A stretch of DNA of 64,000 bases from Cellvibrio sp. KY-GH-1. GTDB taxonomy: Bacteria; Pseudomonadota; Gammaproteobacteria; Pseudomonadales; Cellvibrionaceae. The position numbers and the translations under genes are program-made. The stretch is from positions 3,059,501-3,123,500 of the forward strand of contig NZ_CP031728.1 in the NCBI RefSeq assembly GCF_008806975.1, given 5' to 3'. Of the stretch, positions 28,658-36,598 are shown piece by piece; position 1 is the first letter of the stretch; every line of letters starts with the position of its first letter. The notes under the pieces are model-generated. The model made no database searches, was not told where the DNA came from, and saw only the letters and a program-made list of their open reading frames with translations.

Positions 28658-28808
28658 GTTGCAACCTCTTATTGCGTTCTTCGGCAATTTCCAAATCGCG
28701 AATCAATTTTTGCTGCGGCTCCTCGCTCTGCAGTCCATAATCCGCAAATTCATTGAGTGGTTCAGTGCGCTCCACTTCCAGAATTAATTCATTAATTACC
28801 AGCGCCAT
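28650..28808 (-). CDS. DUF5908-type micro-protein of the eCIS
   Basis: A 52-residue protein starting at ATG 28808 (MALVINELILEVERTEPLNEF). The opening 'M-hydrophobic-I-x-E-hydrophobic' beta strand and charged helical tail match DUF5908, a small family typical of eCIS loci between the Afp7-type and Afp8-type genes, which is exactly its place here. It overlaps the start of the hub gene by 8 bases. Its role in the particle is not known. Confidence 0.72.
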   Translation of the reverse strand: MALVINELILEVERTEPLNEFADYGLQSEEPQQKLIRDLEIAEERNKRLQLD

Positions 28809-28851
28809 AGAAAAATCCGGTTTTACAATTGTTAATGCCGTTTAATAAGAA

Positions 28852-29724
28852 CTACCGCCATTTAAATGCGCCGGGAATGGATGAACCTAACTCCGCCGAG
28901 GCGCCCACGCTAAAACCTATCGCCGGTGCACCGACACGATTGGCAATTTTTTGCAATTCCATATTGGGTATCGCCAGCGCTTCACTTACTTGTGCACGCG
29001 CATCTTCAATGCCATTGAGCAAAGCAATAGCGCGCCAGTCTTTTGGGTCTTTACCCGCTGCGGCTGCGGCGGCGGCCGGCGCTGTCGGTGCGGATGGCGG
29101 AGTTGCATCACCCACACTGTTGTGCGTAGCAAAGGTTAAGGCCGCGCGCGCGCCAGCTTTCGCTTGCAATTGCTCAAACTGAAACGAATCTTCTTTTAAG
29201 GTAAGCGAAACGGTTGCGCGCAGTGGAATACCTTCTGGCGAAAAAAAATCCAACGTTTCGCTATAACTGCTGACCATACCGCGAAATATAAACGCGCCCC
29301 ATTCAAACTGGCATTTGCGCGGCACACTGTGACCATTGGATTGTGGCGAACTGCCGGGATCCATAAATTGATCGGTAATTTTTTTGGTCAGGTTACGCAC
29401 ATCGGTATTCGCTTCATGGGTGGCGCTGCTTTTGTCACCCGCTGCCGGCGTGTCGTTAATTCCCCAACTGAATTCACCTTTCGCGGGGCCGGGAACCGTG
29501 GTGTCGTAAATTAATTGCACGGAGAATGTCGATTCACTTTTATCGATATATTGCGGCGCCGGCGATTTATTCCGGCCAGTGGAACGCTCCGCAGCCATCG
29601 TATTGGAATAATTGATGCGCAAACTATTGGGATTAAATTGCACCGGAATCCAATCTTTTTCCGGTGCGCGCTTACCATTATTAATCGGCACCAAACGCGC
29701 GCGCACAATTTGCAAGCTGCTCAT
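28852..29724 (-). CDS. CIS tube-associated protein (Afp7-type, LysM-like)
   Basis: A 290-residue protein with the CIS_tube-type N-terminal core: VPVQFNPNSLRINYSN in the variant WIPVQFNPNSLRINYS, then TFSVQLIYDTT, FEWGAFIFRGMVSSYSETLDFFSPEGIPLRATVSLTL. It belongs to the Afp7 family, which joins the tube to the spike hub. A proline/alanine-rich spacer (APTAPAAAAAAAG) precedes a short C-terminal helical part. Its start overlaps the stop of the tube 2 gene by 4 bases (ATGA). Confidence 0.85.
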   Translation of the reverse strand: MSSLQIVRARLVPINNGKRAPEKDWIPVQFNPNSLRINYSNTMAAERSTGRNKSPAPQYIDKSESTFSVQLIYDTTVPGPAKGEFSWGINDTPAAGDKSSATHEANTDVRNLTKKITDQFMDPGSSPQSNGHSVPRKCQFEWGAFIFRGMVSSYSETLDFFSPEGIPLRATVSLTLKEDSFQFEQLQAKAGARAALTFATHNSVGDATPPSAPTAPAAAAAAAGKDPKDWRAIALLNGIEDARAQVSEALAIPNMELQKIANRVGAPAIGFSVGASAELGSSIPGAFKWR

Positions 29725-30248
29725 GGGTTATCCCCCTCTGGCGCAATTTTTAATTCCATGCCTTCGTGCACTAATTGCAATTCTTCAATCGCCACCTGAC
29801 TCGATGTGGCGGATAAATCCGGCCCTTTAAACTTCACTGCCATCGCGCGCGTTAATTCCCAGCGCAGTACCGGCTTGACTCGCTCGCCATTACCATTAAC
29901 CGAGCGGTCAAACACATCGATATGGCCACTCAAGCGCAGCGCATAATTGGCTTGGCGTGAGCTAATATCGAACCATTGGTACAAATCTTTCAGTGAAGTA
30001 ATTCCGCGCTTCAAGGTGATGGGCGCAAATTTGGTGTTGCCAGCCAATTGCACTTCGCCCCAATTGCGTCCACCTTCCTGAATTGTTTTCGGGGTCATAG
30101 TGAATTCAAAACCGCTCACCTCACTAAACGCCCCACCACACAATGGTTGTTCAGCAGAGCCGCCCTCAGGGTAGAGCAACACCACAAACCGAAATGGGAT
30201 AAATTCACGCGTGAGCAGAGGTTCGGCAACTGGTGTGGGATTAGCCAT
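29721..30248 (-). CDS. Inner tube protein 2 (gp19/Afp5-like)
   Basis: A 175-residue tube protein: FRFVVLLYPEG, GGAFSEVSGFEFTMTPKTIQEGG, KFAPITLKRGI, LYQWFDISS, and a C-terminal VAIEELQLVHEGMEL strand. This is the second tube-like gene; its sequence differs clearly from tube 1. In related systems the extra tube protein forms a baseplate-proximal disc. It overlaps the divergent sheath gene by 8 bases (ATGGCTAA). Confidence 0.9.
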   Translation of the reverse strand: MANPTPVAEPLLTREFIPFRFVVLLYPEGGSAEQPLCGGAFSEVSGFEFTMTPKTIQEGGRNWGEVQLAGNTKFAPITLKRGITSLKDLYQWFDISSRQANYALRLSGHIDVFDRSVNGNGERVKPVLRWELTRAMAVKFKGPDLSATSSQVAIEELQLVHEGMELKIAPEGDNP

Positions 30249-31866
30249 TGCGCACCTCCATTTGCAGATTATTCTGGTGACTGCGTAAATCTACCTGAAT
30301 ACTATCCAACGCAATTGCCGGCGCAATTTCAATTTCAAACACCACCTGTCCTTCTACATCGGTGTGACGGCGCAAACTAAAAGCATCTTCCGGCCGGCTA
30401 CCGCGCAGCGCACCCAATACATGCAGGCGGGTAAAAAAATCGCGCAACAAAATTTCGCTTTGATCAATTGCAAATTGATTTTCAAACACCAAATTCAACC
30501 CAAGATTTTCCAGCGCGCGCTGCAAGCCACCGATAAACCGTGCTAACTCACCTGAATTGGTAGAGGGCTGATCAGCGATATAAGGAACAGCAATTCGTTC
30601 ATCATCCAATACCAGGCTGGCATTTTCTTCGCGCAACACTGCCAACCCGGGTGTTTCGCGCAATTGCGCACAAAGCTTGAGGGAAATTGACGGGAAGGTG
30701 CGCTTCAGCGTGGGTAGCGCAACTCCGGCAACGGAACGCCATTCACCACGCCGCGTAGAAGTCGCGAGGGTTTGCCCTGCGAGCAGCGCGCAGGGTGAAC
30801 TTAAATTGCCACGAGAATCCTGCAAATAGGGGAATATCAATTGCACATGCCGCAAGAGTTTGGCATCGCCATTCTTCTGCCACTGCTGCAATTGCTCTAC
30901 CGCTAACAGCGAATGCCGAGGCACTTCGGCGTTGCGATTCATATCAAATGGAAATGCCAACAACAAATTAACGTCGCGCCGAAAACGGGCGATCACTTGC
31001 AGCAGTCGCTGCAAATGGGCCACAAAAAAAGCGGATGCGTCTGGCGCCTCTGCATCGATCGCGCCAGTTTCAAGCACGCCATCATCCGTATTGCTGCTGC
31101 AGGGCAAAAATGCCGGTAGCGGATTGGCGATGCGCAAGCGAGGTATATGCGTTAGTGATGGCGATATATGCAGCCGTTCAAAATCGGGCAAACAGAGCAA
31201 CCCCAGGTTCGGCAAATCCAGCGCACGCAACAGTGCCGGTTGCCGTGCCAGCAATTCTTCAAGCTGCTGTGACGATGACTTATTTTTTAATTCAGCATCG
31301 ATCAGTGCATTACTGCCCGGAGCCACCGCAGCATCGGGTGTCATGAATGCGTCTACCCCGAGCGATTGTGGGACTACAATAATCCACAACCGACGCGGCA
31401 ATTGCAGCACCTGTGCCTGAAAGAAATCCGCGATGGCGAGTGGTAACCAAAAGTAATTGCCGCCAAGACGACTGATGAATGATGCCGCTGCCGGAGCCGC
31501 ATCGCGCAGCGGAAATAATTGTTGAAACTCCTCCTGACTGCGCAAGGGAATAGGCAATCCCTGCAGCGAAAACGCCCGTGGAATTTCAGGTTGCTGGCCG
31601 GCATTTTCTACATCCGCGCTATCTTTTTTGTTAGCGCGCTGAAACTGGTCAAGTTCAATTTTGTAGTGGGAATAGCTGGCCTGCAGCAGATCCAAGAGAT
31701 CGCCATAGCCCGCCATGCGAATATCCGCGAGCATCGCTGGATTATTAAAAAAATAATCCAGATCTGCCACCTGCTCCAGATGCCCGATCATAGCGACATC
31801 AAACAGAGGCGTGCGATGCAAACGCGTCTCGGGCAATAACCTGACCCTGCCAAAATTGAAATTCAT
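30241..31866 (-). CDS. Divergent second sheath-like protein
   Basis: A 541-residue protein. The C-terminal 120 residues have the sheath-domain layout: GLQRALENLGLNLVFENQFAIDQSEILLRDFFTRLHVLGALRGSRPEDAFSLRR, then VEFEIEIAPA-like VVFEIEIAPAIALDSIQVDLRS. The N-terminal half is not like sheath 1 and is rich in Leu/Pro. It lies between two tube genes, which suggests a baseplate-proximal or cap-related special sheath subunit. The assignment rests on the C-terminal pattern only. Confidence 0.62.
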   Translation of the reverse strand: MNFNFGRVRLLPETRLHRTPLFDVAMIGHLEQVADLDYFFNNPAMLADIRMAGYGDLLDLLQASYSHYKIELDQFQRANKKDSADVENAGQQPEIPRAFSLQGLPIPLRSQEEFQQLFPLRDAAPAAASFISRLGGNYFWLPLAIADFFQAQVLQLPRRLWIIVVPQSLGVDAFMTPDAAVAPGSNALIDAELKNKSSSQQLEELLARQPALLRALDLPNLGLLCLPDFERLHISPSLTHIPRLRIANPLPAFLPCSSNTDDGVLETGAIDAEAPDASAFFVAHLQRLLQVIARFRRDVNLLLAFPFDMNRNAEVPRHSLLAVEQLQQWQKNGDAKLLRHVQLIFPYLQDSRGNLSSPCALLAGQTLATSTRRGEWRSVAGVALPTLKRTFPSISLKLCAQLRETPGLAVLREENASLVLDDERIAVPYIADQPSTNSGELARFIGGLQRALENLGLNLVFENQFAIDQSEILLRDFFTRLHVLGALRGSRPEDAFSLRRHTDVEGQVVFEIEIAPAIALDSIQVDLRSHQNNLQMEVRNG

Positions 31867-31881
31867 ACCAGCCCCGTGCTA

Positions 31882-32343
31882 TCAAGACTGCTCTATGTAT
31901 TCAACTGACATCACCAATTCTTCGATAGCGACATCGCCCCCGCCTTTGGCGGTAAGCGTCGGGCCGGTCCATTTAATTGGCGTAACGCCTTTCAATGTCC
32001 AGGTCACTACTGGCTGCTCATCGCGCTGCTCATTGAGTAGCTTGATGGTGACCGACGCCTTTTTCGCTTTGATATCCCCCGCGCGGGCGGCATTGAGCCA
32101 CTCATAAATATTTTGCGCGCCCATTACGCCGCGCTTGAGCGTGACATCGCCGCTTTTATTAATTCCCAGGACTTTAGTGACGTAATTTACCTTGGCATTA
32201 CCTGCGCGATACTCGGCAATAGTCACCTCGGCATTCAAACCCGAGACTTCAGAAAAACCACCAACATCGGCGGTTTCATCAATACCTTCAATTCCCACCA
32301 GGAAATTAAAAGCAGAATAAGGAGTTGGACGTGGGACAGCCAT
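31882..32343 (-). CDS. Inner tube protein 1 (Afp1/gp19-like)
   Basis: A 153-residue tube protein: YSAFNFLVGIEGIDETADVGGFSEVSGLNAEVTIAEYRAGN, DVTLKRGVMG, NIYEWLNAA, VTWTLKGVTPIKWTGPTLTAKGGGDVAIEELVMSVEYIE. It is of the usual length for the main tube subunit. It is the first gene after the main sheath, as in most contractile systems. A 66-base gap separates it from the sheath stop, with a good ribosome site (CGGAGA) ahead. Confidence 0.93.
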   Translation of the reverse strand: MAVPRPTPYSAFNFLVGIEGIDETADVGGFSEVSGLNAEVTIAEYRAGNAKVNYVTKVLGINKSGDVTLKRGVMGAQNIYEWLNAARAGDIKAKKASVTIKLLNEQRDEQPVVTWTLKGVTPIKWTGPTLTAKGGGDVAIEELVMSVEYIEQS

Positions 32344-32409
32344 AATTTATCTCCGTACTATTTCATGAATTAGCATGAACAACTTGTGCATTGTTTAGAT
32401 AAACGGTAA

Positions 32410-34653
32410 TCAGGCATCCGCCGTTTTTTGACCGATTCTGAAAATCACAAACTCAGCCGGTGTTAGCGGCGCAACTCCCACTTCGCAAATCAAACGTCCG
32501 TTATCCAAATCGTTTTGGCTCATAGTGGTTCTATCGCAACGCACGAAATAGGCAGCAGAAGGCTTGCTGCCGAGCAAGCGACCATTTTTCCATTCATTAA
32601 ATAAAAAGCTCTCGATCGTCGTGACAACATTGGCCCAAAGACGCTCGCCATTGGGTTCAAATACCGCCCACTGAGTGCCTTTTTCAACCGAGCGTTCGAG
32701 ATAGAGGAAATAGCGCCGCACATTGACGTATTTCCATTCAGGATCACTGGAAAGCGTGCGTCCGCCCCACACTTGATGGCCGCGTCCGCTAAAGGAGCGC
32801 AAACAATTTATGTGTTTGGGGTTGAGTAATTCCTGTTGGAATTTGTTGATGTTTTGGGAGAAGCGCAGTGCGCCCAGCACCGGAGTATTAGCGGGTGCTT
32901 TGTGCACACCGCGATCCACATCGGTACGGGCATAAATGCCGGCCATAAAACCGGAGGGCGGTGCATTGACGGTTTCTTTCTCGCCCAAGGGATCCGCCAC
33001 TACTACCCAGGGGCTGTAGAGTGCCAAACGCGAGTTATCAAAATTATCGCGAAATTTTTGTACTTCTGCGAGGCTCCAATCTTCACCCGAATCCACCAGA
33101 CCAAAGCGATAGCGCATTTTCATGCAGTGCTTTTCCAACTCCACCACGATCGAATGATGGGTGGTCAGTGTTTTATCCGCTGTGGCCGCCGGTGTCGCGA
33201 CTATGGATACATCTTCAACATTTTCCAGCGCTGCAAAACCCGTGGGGCCCTGCTCGTCCATTTCACCGGCGTAATCAATCGCCTTGGGGAAGGCGCCATC
33301 GCTGCCGCTGCCCAGCACTATGACATGTAGCGGCGCGTTCAACGCGGAGGTTGGGTTCAGGGCAGTCGGAGTCAACGCAAACAGTTGATAGAGCGCGGTA
33401 AAAATATTGGCGGAAGCAGTGCCTGGCGGAATACTTGCCACCACCGGCACAGTGAGTTCATCCAATTTTTTTTGCGGTGCACGTGCCAGAATTTTTGCAA
33501 TATAGTTGTCGGCACTGCTTTCCAGGCTCAGTATCGGCGAGACGTAAACCGTTTCGCCAACTCCCGGCTTACCTTGTGGATCAGCCGCTGTTTTTTTACG
33601 ACGCACCGCTTGCAGCGAAAATGAACGCTGCAAACTCAGGGATTTAATCGGGCTGGTGAACGCGCTAAATACCGCGAGCGGAATTATTTTCGTATCGCTG
33701 GTTAGCGGGTCGCCATCATCAATAACAACCGTCAATTCAGTGCCGGCCACATTTAAGGTACCGCGCAAAATATTACTCGCACCAATATTGACGTTAATAA
33801 ATCGCGTTAGGTTATTGGTGGTTGAATTTAACACCAATTCAAATGGGGTGTTGCCTTGTAGCTTGTCGCCAGTGGGCGCTGTTGCCCAAGTCTGCTTAAA
33901 TTCATAGGTCAACAACGCCAGTCCGGCTTGCGTTAATCCATCACCCAGCACACTCGCAGCAACTTTAATCACGGCAGTTTCATCTGTGTTGACTATTTCC
34001 GCACTGCTGCCGGTTAAAAACATTAATCCGGTTGCCGTTTTTTTCACAAGCGCGGTAATTTCTTTTAACGGAAATTCTCCGTCCGGGTGAGTGATCGTGC
34101 CAGTGAACTTATCTTTCGCCAGCGGAACCTTAATGCTAACCACACCCTCTGCGCCATCCGGTATCGCATCAAACGATTGATAGCTGCGTGTGCGCGCCAA
34201 ATTTTCCTGATCCAACCAATTCACCACCAAATCCAAATTACCCCCGGTTCCGGGGTAGCGCGCGGCAATTCCCAACAAGCCATTGGCGGCTGTCGCCGAT
34301 GCCACTACCGCCGTTCCACCAGCGCCAAAGGCATCACTATCATTTCCACCGGCAATGACGCGGGTGAAGTACAACTGTTTGCCACCATTTTCAAAAAAAG
34401 CGCGCGCCGCCAACGCAGAATAATTCACCACGGCCGGCTGGGTTACGCCGTCTTTGGTAAAAACCAAGCCAGCGGAATCACCAAATATTTTTTCAAACTC
34501 CCCATAACTGGTGAGCACTTCCGGGGTTCCCCGCACCGGGCCAAACCGGGTAGGCCCCACCATACCGCACACACTGGTGCCCACACCTTCAATCGATTTG
34601 GAACGGAAACTTACTTCTTCAACAAACACACCGGGCGCTAGATATTCAGACAT
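32410..34653 (-). CDS. Main contractile sheath protein (Afp2-4 type)
   Basis: A 747-residue sheath. The N-terminus (YLAPGVFVEEVSFRSKSIEGVGTSVCGMVGPTRFGPVRGTPEVLTSYGEFEKIFGD) and the C-terminus (SFLFNEWKNGRLLGSKPSAAYFVRCDRTTM, then GRLICEVGVAPLTPAEFVIFRI) are canonical for the phage-tail sheath family. The length exceeds that of typical Afp sheaths. The extra part is a middle insertion (about residues 150-420) with beta-rich, possibly surface-exposed domains. A GGGAGAC box precedes ATG 34653. Confidence 0.95.
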   Translation of the reverse strand: MSEYLAPGVFVEEVSFRSKSIEGVGTSVCGMVGPTRFGPVRGTPEVLTSYGEFEKIFGDSAGLVFTKDGVTQPAVVNYSALAARAFFENGGKQLYFTRVIAGGNDSDAFGAGGTAVVASATAANGLLGIAARYPGTGGNLDLVVNWLDQENLARTRSYQSFDAIPDGAEGVVSIKVPLAKDKFTGTITHPDGEFPLKEITALVKKTATGLMFLTGSSAEIVNTDETAVIKVAASVLGDGLTQAGLALLTYEFKQTWATAPTGDKLQGNTPFELVLNSTTNNLTRFINVNIGASNILRGTLNVAGTELTVVIDDGDPLTSDTKIIPLAVFSAFTSPIKSLSLQRSFSLQAVRRKKTAADPQGKPGVGETVYVSPILSLESSADNYIAKILARAPQKKLDELTVPVVASIPPGTASANIFTALYQLFALTPTALNPTSALNAPLHVIVLGSGSDGAFPKAIDYAGEMDEQGPTGFAALENVEDVSIVATPAATADKTLTTHHSIVVELEKHCMKMRYRFGLVDSGEDWSLAEVQKFRDNFDNSRLALYSPWVVVADPLGEKETVNAPPSGFMAGIYARTDVDRGVHKAPANTPVLGALRFSQNINKFQQELLNPKHINCLRSFSGRGHQVWGGRTLSSDPEWKYVNVRRYFLYLERSVEKGTQWAVFEPNGERLWANVVTTIESFLFNEWKNGRLLGSKPSAAYFVRCDRTTMSQNDLDNGRLICEVGVAPLTPAEFVIFRIGQKTADA

Positions 34654-34713
34654 TTGTTGTCTCCCTCAATGGGCTGAAAATTCATTCACAAATTAAACAG
34701 AAAAAATCGAATC

Positions 34714-34738
34714 AAAAACGCGAGCGGCTATCCGCTCG
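34714..34738 (-). terminator. Internal intrinsic-terminator-like hairpin before the sheath gene
   Basis: In the transcript, CGAGCGG-ATAG-CCGCTCG (34721-34738) makes a 7-bp GC stem that contains the TAG of the preceding gene; CG and five T residues follow directly. This looks like a terminator or attenuator inside the eCIS operon, between its second gene and the sheath. Confidence 0.55.
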
Positions 34739-35606
34739 GCTTCACCAACAAGGCGGTTCGCCCATGGCTGTGCAAGTGTTGATGTTCACCGGGCCTTATT
34801 TCAAAGGTGGCAAACTCTACAAATTCCGGGGCATCGTTCTGCGCCGCCAATGCCAACACGTCCAGATTTTCTACATCATCCGGATCGGGCAAGCCGGATT
34901 TAATCGCACAGCGCGCGATGCGCAATTGCGCGTTGTAAACCTGGGCTGGCATATCAAATTCCGGCGCAGCCAGTTCGGTAAGCGACACAATAAAATCGCC
35001 AAACTGATTTGCCTGGGTTTGGAATTGAAAAACAGGTGCTGGTGGCGGTGCTTGCAATTGCAAACGTAGCGTTAGTATCGCCCAGGGCAATACAGCACCG
35101 TTTTCCAGTTGCAGCGACCCACGCACACTGCCACCGGCGCTCGCACTAATTGCCTGGGTATGGCGAAACAGACCTATGGCATTTTGTTCCAGTTGATTCA
35201 TATCCAACGCTAATAAATTGCGCGCAAACCAACGCGGATTAAATTGTCGCGCGGGATCAATCAACGAGCCTTCAATGCGCGTAACCTGCGGCGCGCCAAG
35301 AGCAAGTTCCGCTTTGGTTACTGGCAATTGCGTTGTATCAATTTCGACCCCGGGGTTGGCCGCGCGCAAAGTGTCTTTACTTTTTGCTTTATTGCGCTGC
35401 GCATGTTGCGGCAACAAAAGCGCAATGCGGTGCCCTTTGTTGATCAAGCTGAAACGCTGGCTGGGTGTGATTTTAAAAATATTGATGGTAACTATTTTGT
35501 GAATGCCCGGTTTATTCGCCGCCCCGGCACTGGTGGCATCAAATAGCCAAAGACAGTTTTCTACCTGCGTCCAGTGTGTTTCCAGGAGCCTAGCATTAGT
35601 TTCCAT
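34728..35606 (-). CDS. Uncharacterised eCIS protein with carboxypeptidase-regulatory-like fold
   Basis: A 292-residue protein of unknown family. A beta-sandwich-like segment near the middle (SVRGSLQLENGAVLPWAILTLRLQ, then FGDFIVSL) resembles carboxypeptidase regulatory-like domains. The C-terminus has repeated H residues (GEHQHLHSHG). The start is ATG 35606, which overlaps the stop of the DUF4255 gene. Its position as second gene, between the terminator protein and the sheath, suggests a cap-adaptor role; unproven. Confidence 0.62.
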   Translation of the reverse strand: METNARLLETHWTQVENCLWLFDATSAGAANKPGIHKIVTINIFKITPSQRFSLINKGHRIALLLPQHAQRNKAKSKDTLRAANPGVEIDTTQLPVTKAELALGAPQVTRIEGSLIDPARQFNPRWFARNLLALDMNQLEQNAIGLFRHTQAISASAGGSVRGSLQLENGAVLPWAILTLRLQLQAPPPAPVFQFQTQANQFGDFIVSLTELAAPEFDMPAQVYNAQLRIARCAIKSGLPDPDDVENLDVLALAAQNDAPEFVEFATFEIRPGEHQHLHSHGRTALLVKPSG

Positions 35607-36228
35607 GCACACTTTCTCCCACACCAAAATAAGGAGTTACCAACGCGGTAACCGGTTTGTTTTCCGTCACTTCCGGCACCGGTAACAAGCGCAGGGTTTT
35701 TACAATATAAGGAACTGATAAAATGTAATTACCGGGTAGAGAATCCCAAATGCGTAGCAGGTCTTCCGTACTCATTTCTTCGGGTTGGATCTGCACAACA
35801 TCCTCGCGCGCCCAGCTCGTATCGTATGCATGCAAATGGGCGTAACCCAACTCCAATGCAGAACCGATTTGCTGCATAGCCCAAGTCGTTAACACGGCTT
35901 CGCTTTCGCCGTTAGTGGTCCAGGCAAGTAAAAAAATATGCAGATTAACTGCAAGCTCTGGCTGAGGAGCCGAATTCGGTAAGCGCGATTGCGTATAACG
36001 GTTACGCCCAAACGGATCTACCGAAACACGATGCAAATAAATGCCGACGCTATTTATCTTGGGTGCATTTTCGCCGCTGGATTCTGTTGGTGGTTTGCGC
36101 AGTTCCACGGTACCCAAAATACTCACATCGGGCGATGAGAGCACTGTGTCCAAATCATTCTTCATACGCTCTTTCAGAAAATCGCGCAGCGCATAAAGAA
36201 CACCTTGTACCGCCTTATAGGAAGCCAA
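35596..36228 (-). CDS. DUF4255 tail-terminator protein (Afp16/Pvc16 N-type), first eCIS gene
   Basis: A 210-residue protein with the DUF4255 pattern: AVQGVLYALRDFLKERM, INSVGIYLHRVSVDPFGRN, LAVNLHIFLLAWTTNGESEAVLTTWAMQQIGSALE and YILSVPYIVKTLRLLP. The Afp16 family caps the sheath end. The start is TTG 36228, with a strong AAGGAG 8 bases upstream (36237-36242). It is the first gene of the 31-kb operon, about 38 bases downstream of the expected sigma-54 start point. Confidence 0.88.
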   Translation of the reverse strand: MASYKAVQGVLYALRDFLKERMKNDLDTVLSSPDVSILGTVELRKPPTESSGENAPKINSVGIYLHRVSVDPFGRNRYTQSRLPNSAPQPELAVNLHIFLLAWTTNGESEAVLTTWAMQQIGSALELGYAHLHAYDTSWAREDVVQIQPEEMSTEDLLRIWDSLPGNYILSVPYIVKTLRLLPVPEVTENKPVTALVTPYFGVGESVHGN

Positions 36229-36275
36229 ACCTGTATCTCCTTATTGCAAACTATTTGCTAATACCTATCCACTAC

Positions 36276-36291
36276 AGCAAGCGCTGTGCCA
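36276..36291 (-). promoter_or_regulatory. Sigma-54 promoter of the eCIS operon
   Basis: On the minus strand TGGCACA-GCGC-TTGCT matches the sigma-54 consensus TGGCAC(R)-N4-TTGC(W) at every fixed base. The expected transcription start is near 36265, leaving a leader of about 37 bases with AAGGAG before the TTG start codon. A sigma-54 activator gene lies next door. Confidence 0.85.
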
Positions 36292-36380
36292 GCAAATTTT
36301 TTATTGGTATCCGGGAGAAAATTCTTTTGTTTGCACAGAAAATGTCGGTAAAAAAAATGCCGGCAGCGCTCCAGACACCT

Positions 36381-36424
36381 ACATTCTGTTGATAGAGACC
36401 CTATATTCTGTTGATAAAGAACCT
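36381..36424 (-). repeat. Two 22-bp direct repeats, probable activator-binding sites
   Basis: ATTCTGTTGATA occurs at 36383-36394 and again at 36405-36416, exactly 22 bp (two helical turns) apart; flanking bases (AGAgACC / AaAGAACC) also match. The second copy is a TTCT-N8-AGAA near-palindrome. They lie about 90-130 bp upstream of the -24 element, the usual distance for an enhancer-binding protein site. Assignment to the adjacent activator is inferred. Confidence 0.65.
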
Positions 36425-36475
36425 ATTCGCCATTCCGAAATTTATTAGCAATATGCACAAATTCATCACAGCGAT

Positions 36476-36546
36476 CACCGGGTCAATGTCGACCCGGTGG
36501 GTTAGGGAAAACCCTGCAGCGGGTAAAATTTCACCCGGAAACCGGC
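36476..36546. other. Cluster of inverted repeats
   Basis: CACCGGGTC-N6-GACCCGGTG (36476-36499) is a perfect 9-bp stem, followed by AGGG-AAAA-CCCT, CGGGT-N8-ACCCG and CCGG-AAA-CCGG within 50 bases. It lies upstream of the direct repeats, between the eCIS promoter and the end of the activator gene. Confidence 0.45.
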
Positions 36547-36547
36547 A

Positions 36548-36570
36548 TAAAAAAAGCGCATAAAGCGCTT
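36548..36570 (-). terminator. Intrinsic terminator of the sigma-54 activator gene
   Basis: In the transcript, AAGCGC-TTTAT-GCGCTT followed by a run of T residues; 6-bp stem, 30 bases after the activator stop codon. Confidence 0.75.
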
Positions 36571-36598
36571 CGTTAAAACAAGCCCAACTAAAACCTGG

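Noticed and set aside
29041..29100. Repeat array in the Afp7-type gene
   Set aside because: Simple Ala/Pro codon repetition of a linker, not a CRISPR or mobile repeat. I saw no CRISPR array or insertion sequence anywhere in the window.
5052..36228. Integrated contractile-tailed prophage or R-type tailocin
   Set aside because: No capsid, portal, terminase, integrase or lysis gene is visible. DUF4255, DUF5908, DUF4157 and an AAA+ ATPase point to an eCIS instead.
5052..36228. Type VI secretion system
   Set aside because: No TssJ/L/M membrane complex or ClpV-type ATPase. The long sheath and Afp7/DUF5908/DUF4255 set do not fit.
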